Source: an uncultured Nocardiaceae bacterium
Lineage (GTDB): Bacteria > Actinomycetota > Actinomycetes > Mycobacteriales > Mycobacteriaceae
Direction: 5' to 3'
Length of the DNA: 20,899 bases
NCBI GenBank assembly: GCA_936936565.1
Contig: CAKZIX010000022.1
Location: 1-20,899, forward strand
Part shown: piece after piece, positions 7,592 to 16,610 of the stretch
Layout: each line of letters opens with the position of its first letter
How positions within the stretch are numbered: the stretch's first letter is position 1
Position numbers and translations under genes: made by a program
Notes under the pieces: model-generated
Database searches by the model: none
The model's input: only the letters and a program-made list of their open reading frames with translations
What the model was told of the DNA's origin: nothing

Positions 7592-8740
7592 TCACACCGG
7601 GTCGTGGGTGATCAGCCACGACGGGGTGCCCGCGTCCAGCAGCGCCTTGGTGGTGTCGCGGATCATCGTGGGTGAACCCGCGATCTGGATCTGCCGGTCC
7701 GACCAGGTGCCGAAGCTGGCGACCACCTCGCCGATGGGTCCGTACAGGGTGCGGTGCATGCCTTCCGGTGTTTCCGGGACCGGCTTGGTGTTCCACCACG
7801 GATCGGCGTCCTGTTCGGTGACCGGCACGACGGTGAGCCACGGGTTGGACAGCGAAATCTGCCACAGTGTCTGCACGTCGTACAGGTCGCACGGGTAGCG
7901 GCCGCCGACGAACAAGTGCACGCGCGGGTTGGTGCCGCGCATCGCCATCTCCATGACCTGCGCGCGCAGCGGGGCCAAGCCGGTTCCGGAGCCGATCATG
8001 AGCACGTCGCGCTGCAGGTCGACCTTCAGCCCGCCCAGTGGCGCGCCGAGCGCCCACCGGTCGCCCGGCTGCGTCTCGTTGACGATGGACGGGCTCACCC
8101 AACCGCCCGACACGCGGCGCACGTGAAACTCGAGCTGACCGGCCTGATTGTGCGGGATGGCGGGCGAGAGGTACCGCCACATGCGCGGGCGCTGCGGAAT
8201 CAGCACCGGAAGGTATTGCCCGGCCTCGAACGGAACCTCGGACTCTAGCCGGACGATGGCGAGGTCGTCGAGGACGCGGTGGTGTTCGAGCACGGTGGCA
8301 TCCCAGTGCGGGGGCAGATCGTCGGTGTCGGCGCCGTCGGCCATCGAGTAGACGATGAGCGTGATCACGTCGCGCCAGGCGTCGTCGATCGAATCGGTCC
8401 ACAGGGCGGGGCCGGTGAACTCGGCCAGTGCCGCGTACAGCGCCTGCCCGGCGGCCTCGTAGTGGTCGCCCTCCACGCCGTACTTGCGATGGTCGCGGCC
8501 CAGTTGCTCGAGGATCGCGATGATGCGGTCGGTGTCGTCGAGCCCGTCGACGATCGCGGTGAGCGCGGTGAGGAACCGATGCCGCTGCATATCCATCGCC
8601 GCGGGGAAGAGCTGCCGCAGCTCCGGATTGTCCCCGAACAGGTAGCCGTAGAAGCTGTTGACCAGCCGTTCTGGACCGTCTGGCGTATCCAGGACGGACC
8701 GGAAGTTCATGCGCACGAGCGCTATCGCTCGCTGATCCAC
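7592..8740 (-). CDS. Flavohaemoglobin-type protein, type II like (Rv0385-like position)
   Basis: The 382-residue protein has a globin domain (about 1-135), an FAD domain and an NAD(P) domain. Key residues are Tyr31 (B10), Phe45 (CD1), Gln52 (E7), His84 (proximal, GRDHRKYGV), the flavin motif RYLS at 189-192 and SGTGLAP at 251-257. It is the paralogue of the 5376-6554 product, aligning along the full length. Its place divergent from clpB matches M. tuberculosis Rv0385, a type II flavohaemoglobin, so this copy is the likely orthologue. The start is GTG at 8740 with GGAGGGA at 8751-8757 on the coding strand, ten bases upstream. A broken reductase-only gene follows. Function may be NO detoxification or, as reported for the mycobacterial protein, D-lactate oxidation; both are family knowledge. 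Confidence 0.9.
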   Translation of the reverse strand: MDQRAIALVRMNFRSVLDTPDGPERLVNSFYGYLFGDNPELRQLFPAAMDMQRHRFLTALTAIVDGLDDTDRIIAILEQLGRDHRKYGVEGDHYEAAGQALYAALAEFTGPALWTDSIDDAWRDVITLIVYSMADGADTDDLPPHWDATVLEHHRVLDDLAIVRLESEVPFEAGQYLPVLIPQRPRMWRYLSPAIPHNQAGQLEFHVRRVSGGWVSPSIVNETQPGDRWALGAPLGGLKVDLQRDVLMIGSGTGLAPLRAQVMEMAMRGTNPRVHLFVGGRYPCDLYDVQTLWQISLSNPWLTVVPVTEQDADPWWNTKPVPETPEGMHRTLYGPIGEVVASFGTWSDRQIQIAGSPTMIRDTTKALLDAGTPSWLITHDPV

Positions 8741-8838
8741 TTAGCCGAACTCCCTCCGAGCCCACAGGGCGAAATACCGATGAACAATAGCGTCTAACCC
8801 CCGCCGCAACCAGTTTGCCGACGCCGCGCCGCGCTGTC

Positions 8839-8871
8839 ACGCGCCGCGCGCATGCTATGCGCAAGGCGCGT
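8839..8871. promoter_or_regulatory. 33-bp interrupted palindrome between flavohaemoglobin gene and clpB
   Basis: Outer arms ACGCGCC (8839-8845) and GGCGCGT (8865-8871) and inner arms GCGCAT (8848-8853) and ATGCGC (8857-8862) are all perfect complements, separated by a 2x2 mismatch and a 3-base centre. Thirteen of fifteen possible pairs form. It lies about 99 bases before the flavohaemoglobin start and 120 bases before clpB, and is separate from the HAIR element. It could be an operator for the flavohaemoglobin gene or a hairpin insulating the divergent promoters. Confidence 0.5.
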
Positions 8872-8919
8872 ATTCGGGTTGACTGGGTGGCGGCCGGGCG
8901 GTTGCCGAAAAAATCTAGA

Positions 8920-8940
8920 CTTGAGCGGAACAGACTCAAC
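8920..8940 (+). promoter_or_regulatory. HAIR element (HspR operator) upstream of clpB
   Basis: CTTGAGC (8920-8926), seven bases, then ACTCAAC (8934-8940) fits the HAIR consensus CTTGAGT-N7-ACTCAAG with one mismatch per arm. It lies 51 bases before the clpB start, and hspR is encoded at 2576-2968. Repression of clpB by HspR through HAIR is established in Streptomyces and M. tuberculosis. Confidence 0.85.
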
Positions 8941-8952
8941 CTTTGCAGCGTT
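8927..8952 (+). promoter_or_regulatory. SigH/SigR-type promoter of clpB overlapping the HAIR element
   Basis: GGAAC (8927-8931) and GTT (8950-8952) are separated by 18 bases, the canonical layout for the oxidative/heat-stress sigma factor SigR (Streptomyces) or SigH (mycobacteria). The -35 box lies inside the spacer of the HAIR operator, so HspR binding would block it directly. SigH control of clpB is known in mycobacteria and corynebacteria. A short leader of about 30 bases with AAAGGTGA then leads to the GTG at 8991. Confidence 0.65.
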
Positions 8953-8990
8953 GACGCTGTAGAGACTTCTTCTGTCGAGAAAGGTGACCT

Positions 8991-11543
<2,553 letters not shown>

Positions 11544-11550
11544 GTTCGGG

Positions 11551-12057
11551 TCAGCGGTCGCGCGCGAGGAGTTCGGTCCAGAACCGGATCGCCGTCTCCT
11601 CGTGCGCGATCGCTGCTTCCAACGCTGTCCGCGGTCCCGGCGGCGCCAGCATGCCCGCCGCGCACAACATCTGATATCCACCCAGCCGCGCGCGGTGCGC
11701 GTCCAACTGGTCCTGGGCCAGGGCCGCCGGGGAGGCCCCGAAGAAGATCTTCAGCAGCGCCAGGTCCCGGACCTCGTGGGTCTGCTGCACGCGCGCGCCG
11801 AGCCACTCGTCCAAGGCGGCCGCACCCGGCTCCGCGATCGTGTATCTGGTCTTCGCCACCCGGCCCCGCCGGTCGTCTTCGGCAACGAGCAGTCCGGCTT
11901 CGGCCAGCCGCCCCGGTTCCTTGTAGATCTGCGAGCGCTGAATCGTCCACATGTGCGAGACCGTCGAGGTCACGATCTGTTCCAGCTCGTAGGCCGAGAT
12001 CCCCGGCGTCCACCGGACCAGTCCCAGCACGATGAACGAGGTCGGAGTCAGCCGCAT
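11551..12057 (-). CDS. PadR family transcriptional regulator
   Basis: This 168-residue protein has an N-terminal winged helix (about 1-80: LTPTSFIVLGLVRWTPGISA, YELEQIVTSTVSHMWTIQRS, IYKEPGRLAEAGLLVAED, then TRYTIAEPGAAALDEWL) and a helical C-terminal dimerisation domain, the PadR_N plus Vir_C-like layout. PadR proteins are dimeric repressors that usually control an adjacent detoxification or transport gene. Here the divergent neighbour is an alpha/beta hydrolase, and a perfect palindrome sits in the gap (12113-12129), so the hydrolase gene and probably padR itself are the likely targets. The inducer is unknown. The gene is convergent with clpB at a distance of only seven bases. Confidence 0.9.
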   Translation of the reverse strand: MRLTPTSFIVLGLVRWTPGISAYELEQIVTSTVSHMWTIQRSQIYKEPGRLAEAGLLVAEDDRRGRVAKTRYTIAEPGAAALDEWLGARVQQTHEVRDLALLKIFFGASPAALAQDQLDAHRARLGGYQMLCAAGMLAPPGPRTALEAAIAHEETAIRFWTELLARDR

Positions 12058-12112
12058 GCCGCCATTCTAGAAAGCTCGCCAGTGCGGACGACCCTTCGAT
12101 GCGCAGGCCTAA

Positions 12113-12144
12113 TAGTCCACGATGGACTAGTCTGATGTGGACTA
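12113..12144. promoter_or_regulatory. Likely PadR operator: palindrome plus third half-site
   Basis: TAGTCCA (12113-12119), three bases, then TGGACTA (12123-12129) is a perfect 7+3+7 palindrome. A further TGGACTA lies at 12138-12144, and the TAGTC at 12128-12132 pairs with GACTA at 12140-12144 as a second, overlapping dyad. The cluster ends 23 bases before the hydrolase ATG (12168) and begins 55 bases before the padR ATG, where a repressor would block both genes. Confidence 0.75.
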
Positions 12145-12167
12145 TCGAGCGCAGCGAAGGAATCGAC

Positions 12168-13052
12168 ATGACCGCACGCCTCACCACGTTCACCAACGGC
12201 CGCTGCACATTCGACGTCGTCGACACCGGCCCGCTCGACGGTCCGGTGGTCGTTTTGCTGCACGGCTTCCCGCAGACCGCGGCGCAATGGTCGCGCCTGG
12301 CGCCCTACCTGCACGAACGCGGGTACCGCACCGTCGCGCCTACCCAGCGCGGCTATTCGCCGGGCGCCCGTCCGCGGGGCCGCTTCGCGTACCGCCGCAC
12401 GGCATTGCTCGGCGACACCGTGGCCCTGATCCGCGCGCTCGGCGGCGCCCCGGTCCACCTCGTCGGCCACGACTGGGGTGCCGCCGTCGGGTGGTGGACC
12501 GCCGCCGCGCACCCGGAGTTGGTACGCACCTTCACATCCGTGTCGGCCCCACACCCGATGGCGTTCGTGCGGTCGATGCTGCGCAGCAGCCAGGCGCTGC
12601 GCTCGTTCTACATGTTGTTGTTCCAGGCGCCGTGGGTTCCGGAGCTGCTGGTGGCGACCACCTTTCGGGTCGTCGGCCATCGTCCGCGCTGGCGCCGGTG
12701 GGCACTGAAGGTGTCACAGATGGACGACGAGCAGTTCGATCGGGTCCGCTGCGACGTTGTCGACGGCGGCGCGCTGGGTACAGCGCTGAACTGGTACCGG
12801 GCCATGCCGATCGTCACGCCGCGCGCCGCCGCGGCGAACGTCGAAGTACCGACGACCCACGTGTGGAGCACCCGCGACAGTGCCCTCGTGCGGCTCGGCG
12901 CCGAGCTGACCGCCGACTACGTCACCGGGCCGTATCGCCTCGAAATCCTCGACGCCAGCCACTGGATCCCCGAACAGCGGCCCGCCGAACTCGCCGCGAT
13001 CATCGCCGCGCGCGTGGAAGCCGAGCTCGCGGAACCGGCCCGCACGAATTAG
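12168..13052 (+). CDS. Alpha/beta hydrolase (epoxide hydrolase / dehalogenase type)
   Basis: The 294-residue enzyme has the alpha/beta hydrolase landmarks: oxyanion motif LLHGFPQTAAQW at 30-41, the nucleophile elbow GHDWGA with Asp102, an acid in the strand near WSTRDSALVRLG, and the catalytic His265 in DASHWIPEQ. An Asp nucleophile after GH and before WG is typical of epoxide hydrolases and haloalkane dehalogenases rather than Ser esterases, so a soluble epoxide hydrolase is most likely; substrate is unknown. The ATG at 12168 is chosen because GAAGGA lies about 6 bases upstream; the frame is open from 12099, but that would place the start within the operator. It is divergent from padR and probably repressed by it. 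A strong terminator overlaps its last codons. Confidence 0.88.
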   Translation: MTARLTTFTNGRCTFDVVDTGPLDGPVVVLLHGFPQTAAQWSRLAPYLHERGYRTVAPTQRGYSPGARPRGRFAYRRTALLGDTVALIRALGGAPVHLVGHDWGAAVGWWTAAAHPELVRTFTSVSAPHPMAFVRSMLRSSQALRSFYMLLFQAPWVPELLVATTFRVVGHRPRWRRWALKVSQMDDEQFDRVRCDVVDGGALGTALNWYRAMPIVTPRAAAANVEVPTTHVWSTRDSALVRLGAELTADYVTGPYRLEILDASHWIPEQRPAELAAIIAARVEAELAEPARTN

Positions 13053-13071
13053 CTTGCAGCGGGCCGGTTTT
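13033..13071 (+). terminator. Strong intrinsic terminator overlapping the hydrolase stop
   Basis: AACCGGCCCGC (13033-13043) and GCGGGCCGGTT (13059-13069) form a perfect 11-bp stem with a 15-base loop, followed by TT (T-run 13068-13071). The stop codon of the hydrolase (13050-13052) lies in the loop, so the left arm encodes the last amino acids. Confidence 0.8.
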
Positions 13072-13073
13072 CA

Positions 13074-13162
13074 GCTCACGCAGGTCCGAGGCACAACGTA
13101 CCGTGCTTGATTGCATCACGTTGCGCCTCGTGCCTGCTCACGCAGGTCCGAGGCACAACGTA
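13074..13162. repeat. Duplicated lipoprotein gene end with an inverted copy between
   Basis: An exact 27-base sequence occurs at 13074-13100 and 13136-13162. The second copy is the end of the lipoprotein gene on the minus strand (TLCLGPA and stop); the first is the same segment repeated beyond the gene. Between them, 13117-13135 is an inverted relative matching the reverse complement of 13144-13162 at 15 of 19 positions, so it can pair with either flanking copy. The pairings could act as a terminator hairpin or alternative folds. Confidence 0.85.
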
Positions 13163-13923
13163 ATGCCGCCGATGCCGAGCGAATCCTTCTTGGTGAACAC
13201 CTGCGTCGCGCCGGTGTTCTTGCACACGACGTCCCCGCTGAGGGCTACGTCCGCGCGCTTGACCACCGTGTAGTCGGCGTCCGGCGCCGTGCACGCGACG
13301 AGGGTCGGGGTGTTGCCGCCGGTCACGCAGTCGCCGACTTTCGCGTTGTCGATCGCCTTTGCCGGGTCGACATCCTTTGGTGCCAGGCAGAACATCACGT
13401 CGTCGGAGAACTTGGCGAACGCGCTGTCGGGATCTTTCAGCGACCAGGTGTAGGTCGATTCGGTGCCCGGCACCTCGTCGCATTCCCGGCCCTTGGTGAT
13501 CGAGTTCGGGTTCGCGACCACTTTGAGCACGCGGTCGACGGCGTCGGGCGCGGTGCACGCGACCTTGGCGGTCTGATTGGCCGTCAGGCAGTCACCTTCT
13601 TTGGCGACGTTGACGGCCTTGGACACGTCGGCGCCCTTGTCGCCGACGCAGACGTTCGAGCCCTTGCCGGACACGTAGTCGCTGTAGGAGAAGGTCACCC
13701 CAGCGACCGTGGCGCACTCGTCGCGCGAATTGCGCCGCTCCAGGACGACATGGGTGGCCTCGGCGGCGTCGCAGCCCACCTCGTCGAACGTCTTGTCGGA
13801 CTTCTTCAGGCAGTCACCCTGGTCGACCGAGCCGGTCACGTTTTCCAGCGCCGAACAGGCGGCGGCGAGCGGTGCGAGCACCGCGAGCGTCAAGACGAGC
13901 GTTCGTTTCATGGCGACGATCAT
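13138..13923 (-). CDS. Lipoprotein with three LppU/SCO3481-like repeats
   Basis: This 261-residue exported protein has a basic start, a hydrophobic stretch (LVLTLAVLAPLA) and the lipobox LAAAC, Cys23 here, so it should be lipid-anchored outside the membrane. The mature part has three homologous units of about 75 residues. Each begins GDC (QGDCLKKS, EGDCLTAN, VGDCVTGG), has a mid Cys (EVGCDAAEA, KVACTAPDA, LVACTAPDA) and ends with NVCVG, MFCLAP or TLCLGP. The even Cys distribution suggests disulfides in each unit. This resembles the LppU family; function is unknown. ATG at 13923 is chosen because GAGGTG lies 6 bases upstream; ATG 13911 would also give a normal signal peptide. The 3' end is duplicated downstream. 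It follows the DUF4328-like gene by 55 bases. Confidence 0.85.
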   Translation of the reverse strand: MIVAMKRTLVLTLAVLAPLAAACSALENVTGSVDQGDCLKKSDKTFDEVGCDAAEATHVVLERRNSRDECATVAGVTFSYSDYVSGKGSNVCVGDKGADVSKAVNVAKEGDCLTANQTAKVACTAPDAVDRVLKVVANPNSITKGRECDEVPGTESTYTWSLKDPDSAFAKFSDDVMFCLAPKDVDPAKAIDNAKVGDCVTGGNTPTLVACTAPDADYTVVKRADVALSGDVVCKNTGATQVFTKKDSLGIGGITLCLGPA

Positions 13924-13978
13924 GCCCGGCACCTCGGTACGGCGAGCCGGTGGTCTCGAGCCCGGTGAGACTCCGTGG

Positions 13979-14761
13979 CTAGCGGGCGGGCGCGTGCTGT
14001 CCCGGCATCGCCGCGGCCGGTGCGTACCAGGGCGTCGCGGCCCGCATCGTCTGCCAGTTGCCGATCTTGGCGATCGCGACCATGAAGGCTACCGTCGCGC
14101 CGGTGAGCAGGATCAGCCCCACACCGGTGAAGGCCATACCCGCTATCGCCACGTCCGGGTCGACGAGTCGGCGCGCGTTGTTGCGGGCAATGGTGCCCAG
14201 CATCAGCGACAGCACCGCCGGAATCTGCAGCACGATCCAGAGCACGGCCAGCGCGGTGATGACGTTGGCCCGCAATTTCGGTGCCCGCGGTGGCGTCTTC
14301 GGGCTGCTCGCGCGGCCGATGTCGTCGAGAACCATCGGCGCCAGGATCACTCCGAACAGCGGGATCATCCAGCTCGCCACGGTGAACGCGCGAGGCAGGC
14401 GATGCTTTGCGGCACAAAGATATTCGGCGTTTCGCCGCGCCTTCCAGATCCATACCAGGAACACGATCGCGCCGGCCGCGGCCGCGAGCAGCCCGACGAT
14501 CGCGACGATGTTGTTGAGCAGCACCCAGCTGTTGTGGTCGTCGACGTAGGCGTTGTAGGCGTCGGCGTAGCGCTCGTACGGGACGCTGTCCAGCCCCGCG
14601 TGCTTGTCGATGATCCGATAGATCTGCCAGTCCGTCACCAATGTCGCCAGGTGCAGCACGAGCGCGGCGCTGAACAGCCCGATCGCGGTACGTCCGAGGC
14701 CGCGAACCGGACGGAACCGGGTCGGCGTGCGGGCGGGTACTTCGGTAAACGGTTCGGACAC
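13979..14761 (-). CDS. DUF4328-like polytopic membrane protein
   Basis: The 260-residue protein shows about five to six membrane segments (GLGRTAIGLFSAALVLHLAT, NIVAIVGLLAAAAGAIVFLV, FTVASWMIPLFGVILAPMVL, VITALAVLWIVLQIPAVLSL, VAIAGMAFTGVGLILLTGAT). The pattern WIWKARRNAEYLC, followed by a second WMIPLFG segment, is typical of DUF4328 proteins (W-x-x-R-A-R-N-A/N, then W-x-x-P-x-x-N/G). No biochemical role is known. The start is GTG at 14761; the upstream GGGGG is only a weak ribosome site. It is divergent from the Pro-rich gene at 14896 and precedes the lipoprotein gene on the same strand, so the two may form a small envelope operon. Confidence 0.72.
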   Translation of the reverse strand: MSEPFTEVPARTPTRFRPVRGLGRTAIGLFSAALVLHLATLVTDWQIYRIIDKHAGLDSVPYERYADAYNAYVDDHNSWVLLNNIVAIVGLLAAAAGAIVFLVWIWKARRNAEYLCAAKHRLPRAFTVASWMIPLFGVILAPMVLDDIGRASSPKTPPRAPKLRANVITALAVLWIVLQIPAVLSLMLGTIARNNARRLVDPDVAIAGMAFTGVGLILLTGATVAFMVAIAKIGNWQTMRAATPWYAPAAAMPGQHAPAR

Positions 14762-14881
14762 GTGCGACCCCCGTGGGCAGGCGTACAGGCTGCCGGTGAT
14801 CCTGGCAGACCAGCCGCACGCCCGCGCGCCCCGAGTTTCGTGGTGTGGCTGCCGGCACTGGGGCGCGGGTCAACACTCACC

Positions 14882-14887
14882 TACCCT
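14882..14887 (+). promoter_or_regulatory. -10 box of a probable leaderless mRNA
   Basis: TACCCT matches the actinobacterial TAnnnT -10 pattern and ends eight bases before the ATG at 14896, with no Shine-Dalgarno between. Transcription would start at or next to the ATG. Confidence 0.5.
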
Positions 14888-14895
14888 TGACCGGT

Positions 14896-15663
14896 ATGAA
14901 CGTGCCGAAAGATCCGTGGCAGCCGGGCCAGCCCCCATCGCCCGGTCACCCCGGCGAGGCGGCGTGGGCGCAGCCCGGTCCGGATTCGCCGCCCGCCGAT
15001 GGCGGCACCGAGCAACTGCCGCGATACACGTCCGATCCCTATGCGGCCTACGGCCACGCTGCCGGGCAGACCCCGCAGTGGCAGCACACGGCGCCGCTGA
15101 ATCCCACCGCGCAATTTCCCACGTACGACCCGTCGGCCTACGCCAGTCAGCCGTATGCCGCGCAGCAGCCGCCGCCACCACCGCCCAAGAAGTCGGGCAT
15201 CTGGGCGATCGCGGCGGCCGGAGTGGTGCTCGCGCTGGTGATTCTCGTCGGCGCGGTGCTGTTGCTGCGCCAGAACAGCGACGAATCGAGCACCGCGTCC
15301 GAACCGACCGCGACGCCGACGCTGGCCGCGCCGCCGTCGGGATCGCAGGCACCGACGCGGACGCCGCTGATCCCGACACCCAGCCAGTCGATTCAGCTGC
15401 CGCCCGGATTGGGCGACGTCATCGAGGGCTTCGGCGCGGCGATCGGCACCATCACCGCCAACGACGGCTCCACCATCACCATCGAAGACAGCGCCAAGCG
15501 CTCGGTCACCATCAAGACCGACGGAAAGACGCAGGTCATCTCGATGCGGGCGACGAAAGTCTCGGAATTGCAGGTCGGCGAGTCGATCGTGGTGCAGGGC
15601 AGCAAGAACTCCGACGGGTCCTTCCAGGCGAACGTGATCCTCAGTACAGGTTTGCCAGGTTGA
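14896..15663 (+). CDS. Pro-rich, single-span membrane protein with DUF5666-like outer domain
   Basis: The 255-residue product has a disordered Pro/Gln/Tyr-rich cytoplasmic part (1-99, with a PPPPPP run at 92-97), one membrane helix (about 101-125, IWAIAAAGVVLALVILVGAV), a Ser/Thr/Pro-rich linker, and a small beta-rich C-terminal domain. That domain reads GTITANDGSTITIEDSAKRS, VTIKTDGKTQVI, VSELQVGESIVVQG, then SFQANVILSTGLPG. The last part resembles the DUF5666 (OB-like) domain found in secreted actinobacterial proteins. Topology is N-in, C-out. Function is unknown. A TACCCT box eight bases before the ATG suggests a leaderless transcript. It is divergent from the DUF4328-like gene. Confidence 0.8.
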   Translation: MNVPKDPWQPGQPPSPGHPGEAAWAQPGPDSPPADGGTEQLPRYTSDPYAAYGHAAGQTPQWQHTAPLNPTAQFPTYDPSAYASQPYAAQQPPPPPPKKSGIWAIAAAGVVLALVILVGAVLLLRQNSDESSTASEPTATPTLAAPPSGSQAPTRTPLIPTPSQSIQLPPGLGDVIEGFGAAIGTITANDGSTITIEDSAKRSVTIKTDGKTQVISMRATKVSELQVGESIVVQGSKNSDGSFQANVILSTGLPG

Positions 15664-15731
15664 CGCTGCTGAGCAGCCGCGCGAATCCAGCATCTGCCCG
15701 GCAAGCCACGCATTCGGGACCGCCCCCGCGT

Positions 15732-15737
15732 TAGGCT
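15732..15737 (+). promoter_or_regulatory. -10 box of a probable leaderless mRNA
   Basis: TAGGCT ends eight bases before the ATG at 15746, the same distance as at 14882-14887, with no ribosome binding site between. Confidence 0.5.
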
Positions 15738-15745
15738 GATTTCCA

Positions 15746-16591
15746 ATGACTGCAATGTGGTTCGGCTTGGCGGCGATCGCGCTTGCGGGCGCGGTCGCTC
15801 TGCTGTACCTGGATCATCTGCAGCGCCGCCGGGTCGGGCACGTCCGGGAGAACTGGGCCAAGGGCCACGGCTACGGCTACCTGGCTGTCGATTCCGAATT
15901 GCCCGGCACCTGGTCGCGGGCGATCTTCGCCAAGGACGATTTCCCCTCGGTGGTCGACGTCGTCAGCGGCAAGCGCCGCGGCGAACAATTCCATCTGTTC
16001 GACCTGCCCGAAACGGCCACCGTGGTGGCGGTGCACCGGCAGGTCGGCTCCGATGTGGATCTCGATCTGCGGCTGCGTTCCATCCCCGCGCCCCGGGATC
16101 CGGATCTCGAGCTGGTCGGCGGCATCGGCAACCGCATCGTGTTCGCCACCGATCTCGAGATCGCGCGCCGCGTCGTCGACCAGCGCATGGCCGTCTACGC
16201 CGAAACCATTCCCGCCGATCTGCAGTTGCTGTGGAGCGAAGGGGAGTGGACGTTGGGCACGCTGCCGATCTCGTCGACGGGCCGCAGTTGGGAGGCGGCG
16301 ATCGACGCGGTGGCGCGGTTGTCGGGTCTGCTGCACGTGTTGCCGCCCACCCACGAGCCGGACGGGCTCGCCGCGAACCACGATCCGGGCCGGCCGTTCC
16401 CGCCGGTCGCGCGCACGGTGGCGGCCCCACCGAACACCGGGGCCCACGCGCAGCCGCGCCCAGGATTCCGCCCGGCGCCGGTCCCCGAGGCCACCGGCGC
16501 GCACCGGCCCACCCCGCCGCCGCGGGTGCGCCCGCCGCAGCCGCATCCCGTTGTCGTCCGCACCGACGAGGGCCCCGCACCGCAGATGTGA
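15746..16591 (+). CDS. Rv0383c-like conserved membrane-anchored protein
   Basis: The 281-residue protein has one N-terminal membrane segment (about 3-22, MWFGLAAIALAGAVALLYLD), a folded domain (about 25-210: RENWAKGHGYGYLAVDSELP, WSRAIFAKDDFPSVVDVVSG, RRGEQFHLFDLPETATVVAV, LQLLWSEGEWTLGTLPISS) and a disordered Pro/Arg-rich C-terminus. Size, layout and the place beside pyrE and near clpB resemble M. tuberculosis Rv0383c, a conserved protein of unknown function; this link is from memory of gene order. The segment could be a signal anchor. A TAGGCT box eight bases before the ATG suggests a leaderless mRNA. It ends 19 bases before the dehydrogenase gene, which has its own box. Confidence 0.75.
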   Translation: MTAMWFGLAAIALAGAVALLYLDHLQRRRVGHVRENWAKGHGYGYLAVDSELPGTWSRAIFAKDDFPSVVDVVSGKRRGEQFHLFDLPETATVVAVHRQVGSDVDLDLRLRSIPAPRDPDLELVGGIGNRIVFATDLEIARRVVDQRMAVYAETIPADLQLLWSEGEWTLGTLPISSTGRSWEAAIDAVARLSGLLHVLPPTHEPDGLAANHDPGRPFPPVARTVAAPPNTGAHAQPRPGFRPAPVPEATGAHRPTPPPRVRPPQPHPVVVRTDEGPAPQM

Positions 16592-16597
16592 CAACGA

Positions 16598-16603
16598 TAG
16601 GGT
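16598..16603 (+). promoter_or_regulatory. -10 box of a probable leaderless mRNA
   Basis: TAGGGT ends seven bases before the ATG at 16611 and has no ribosome binding site after it. It is the third such arrangement in a row on this strand. Confidence 0.5.
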
Positions 16604-16610
16604 GGCCGGT

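Noticed and set aside
8879..8921. Housekeeping promoter from TTGACT (8879) and TAGACT (8916) before clpB
   Set aside because: The spacing is 31 bases, far too long for a -35/-10 pair; either box alone is weak.
12099..12167. Earlier start for the hydrolase at 12099
   Set aside because: It would place 23 extra residues across the operator and lacks a ribosome site, whereas ATG 12168 has GAAGGA at proper distance.
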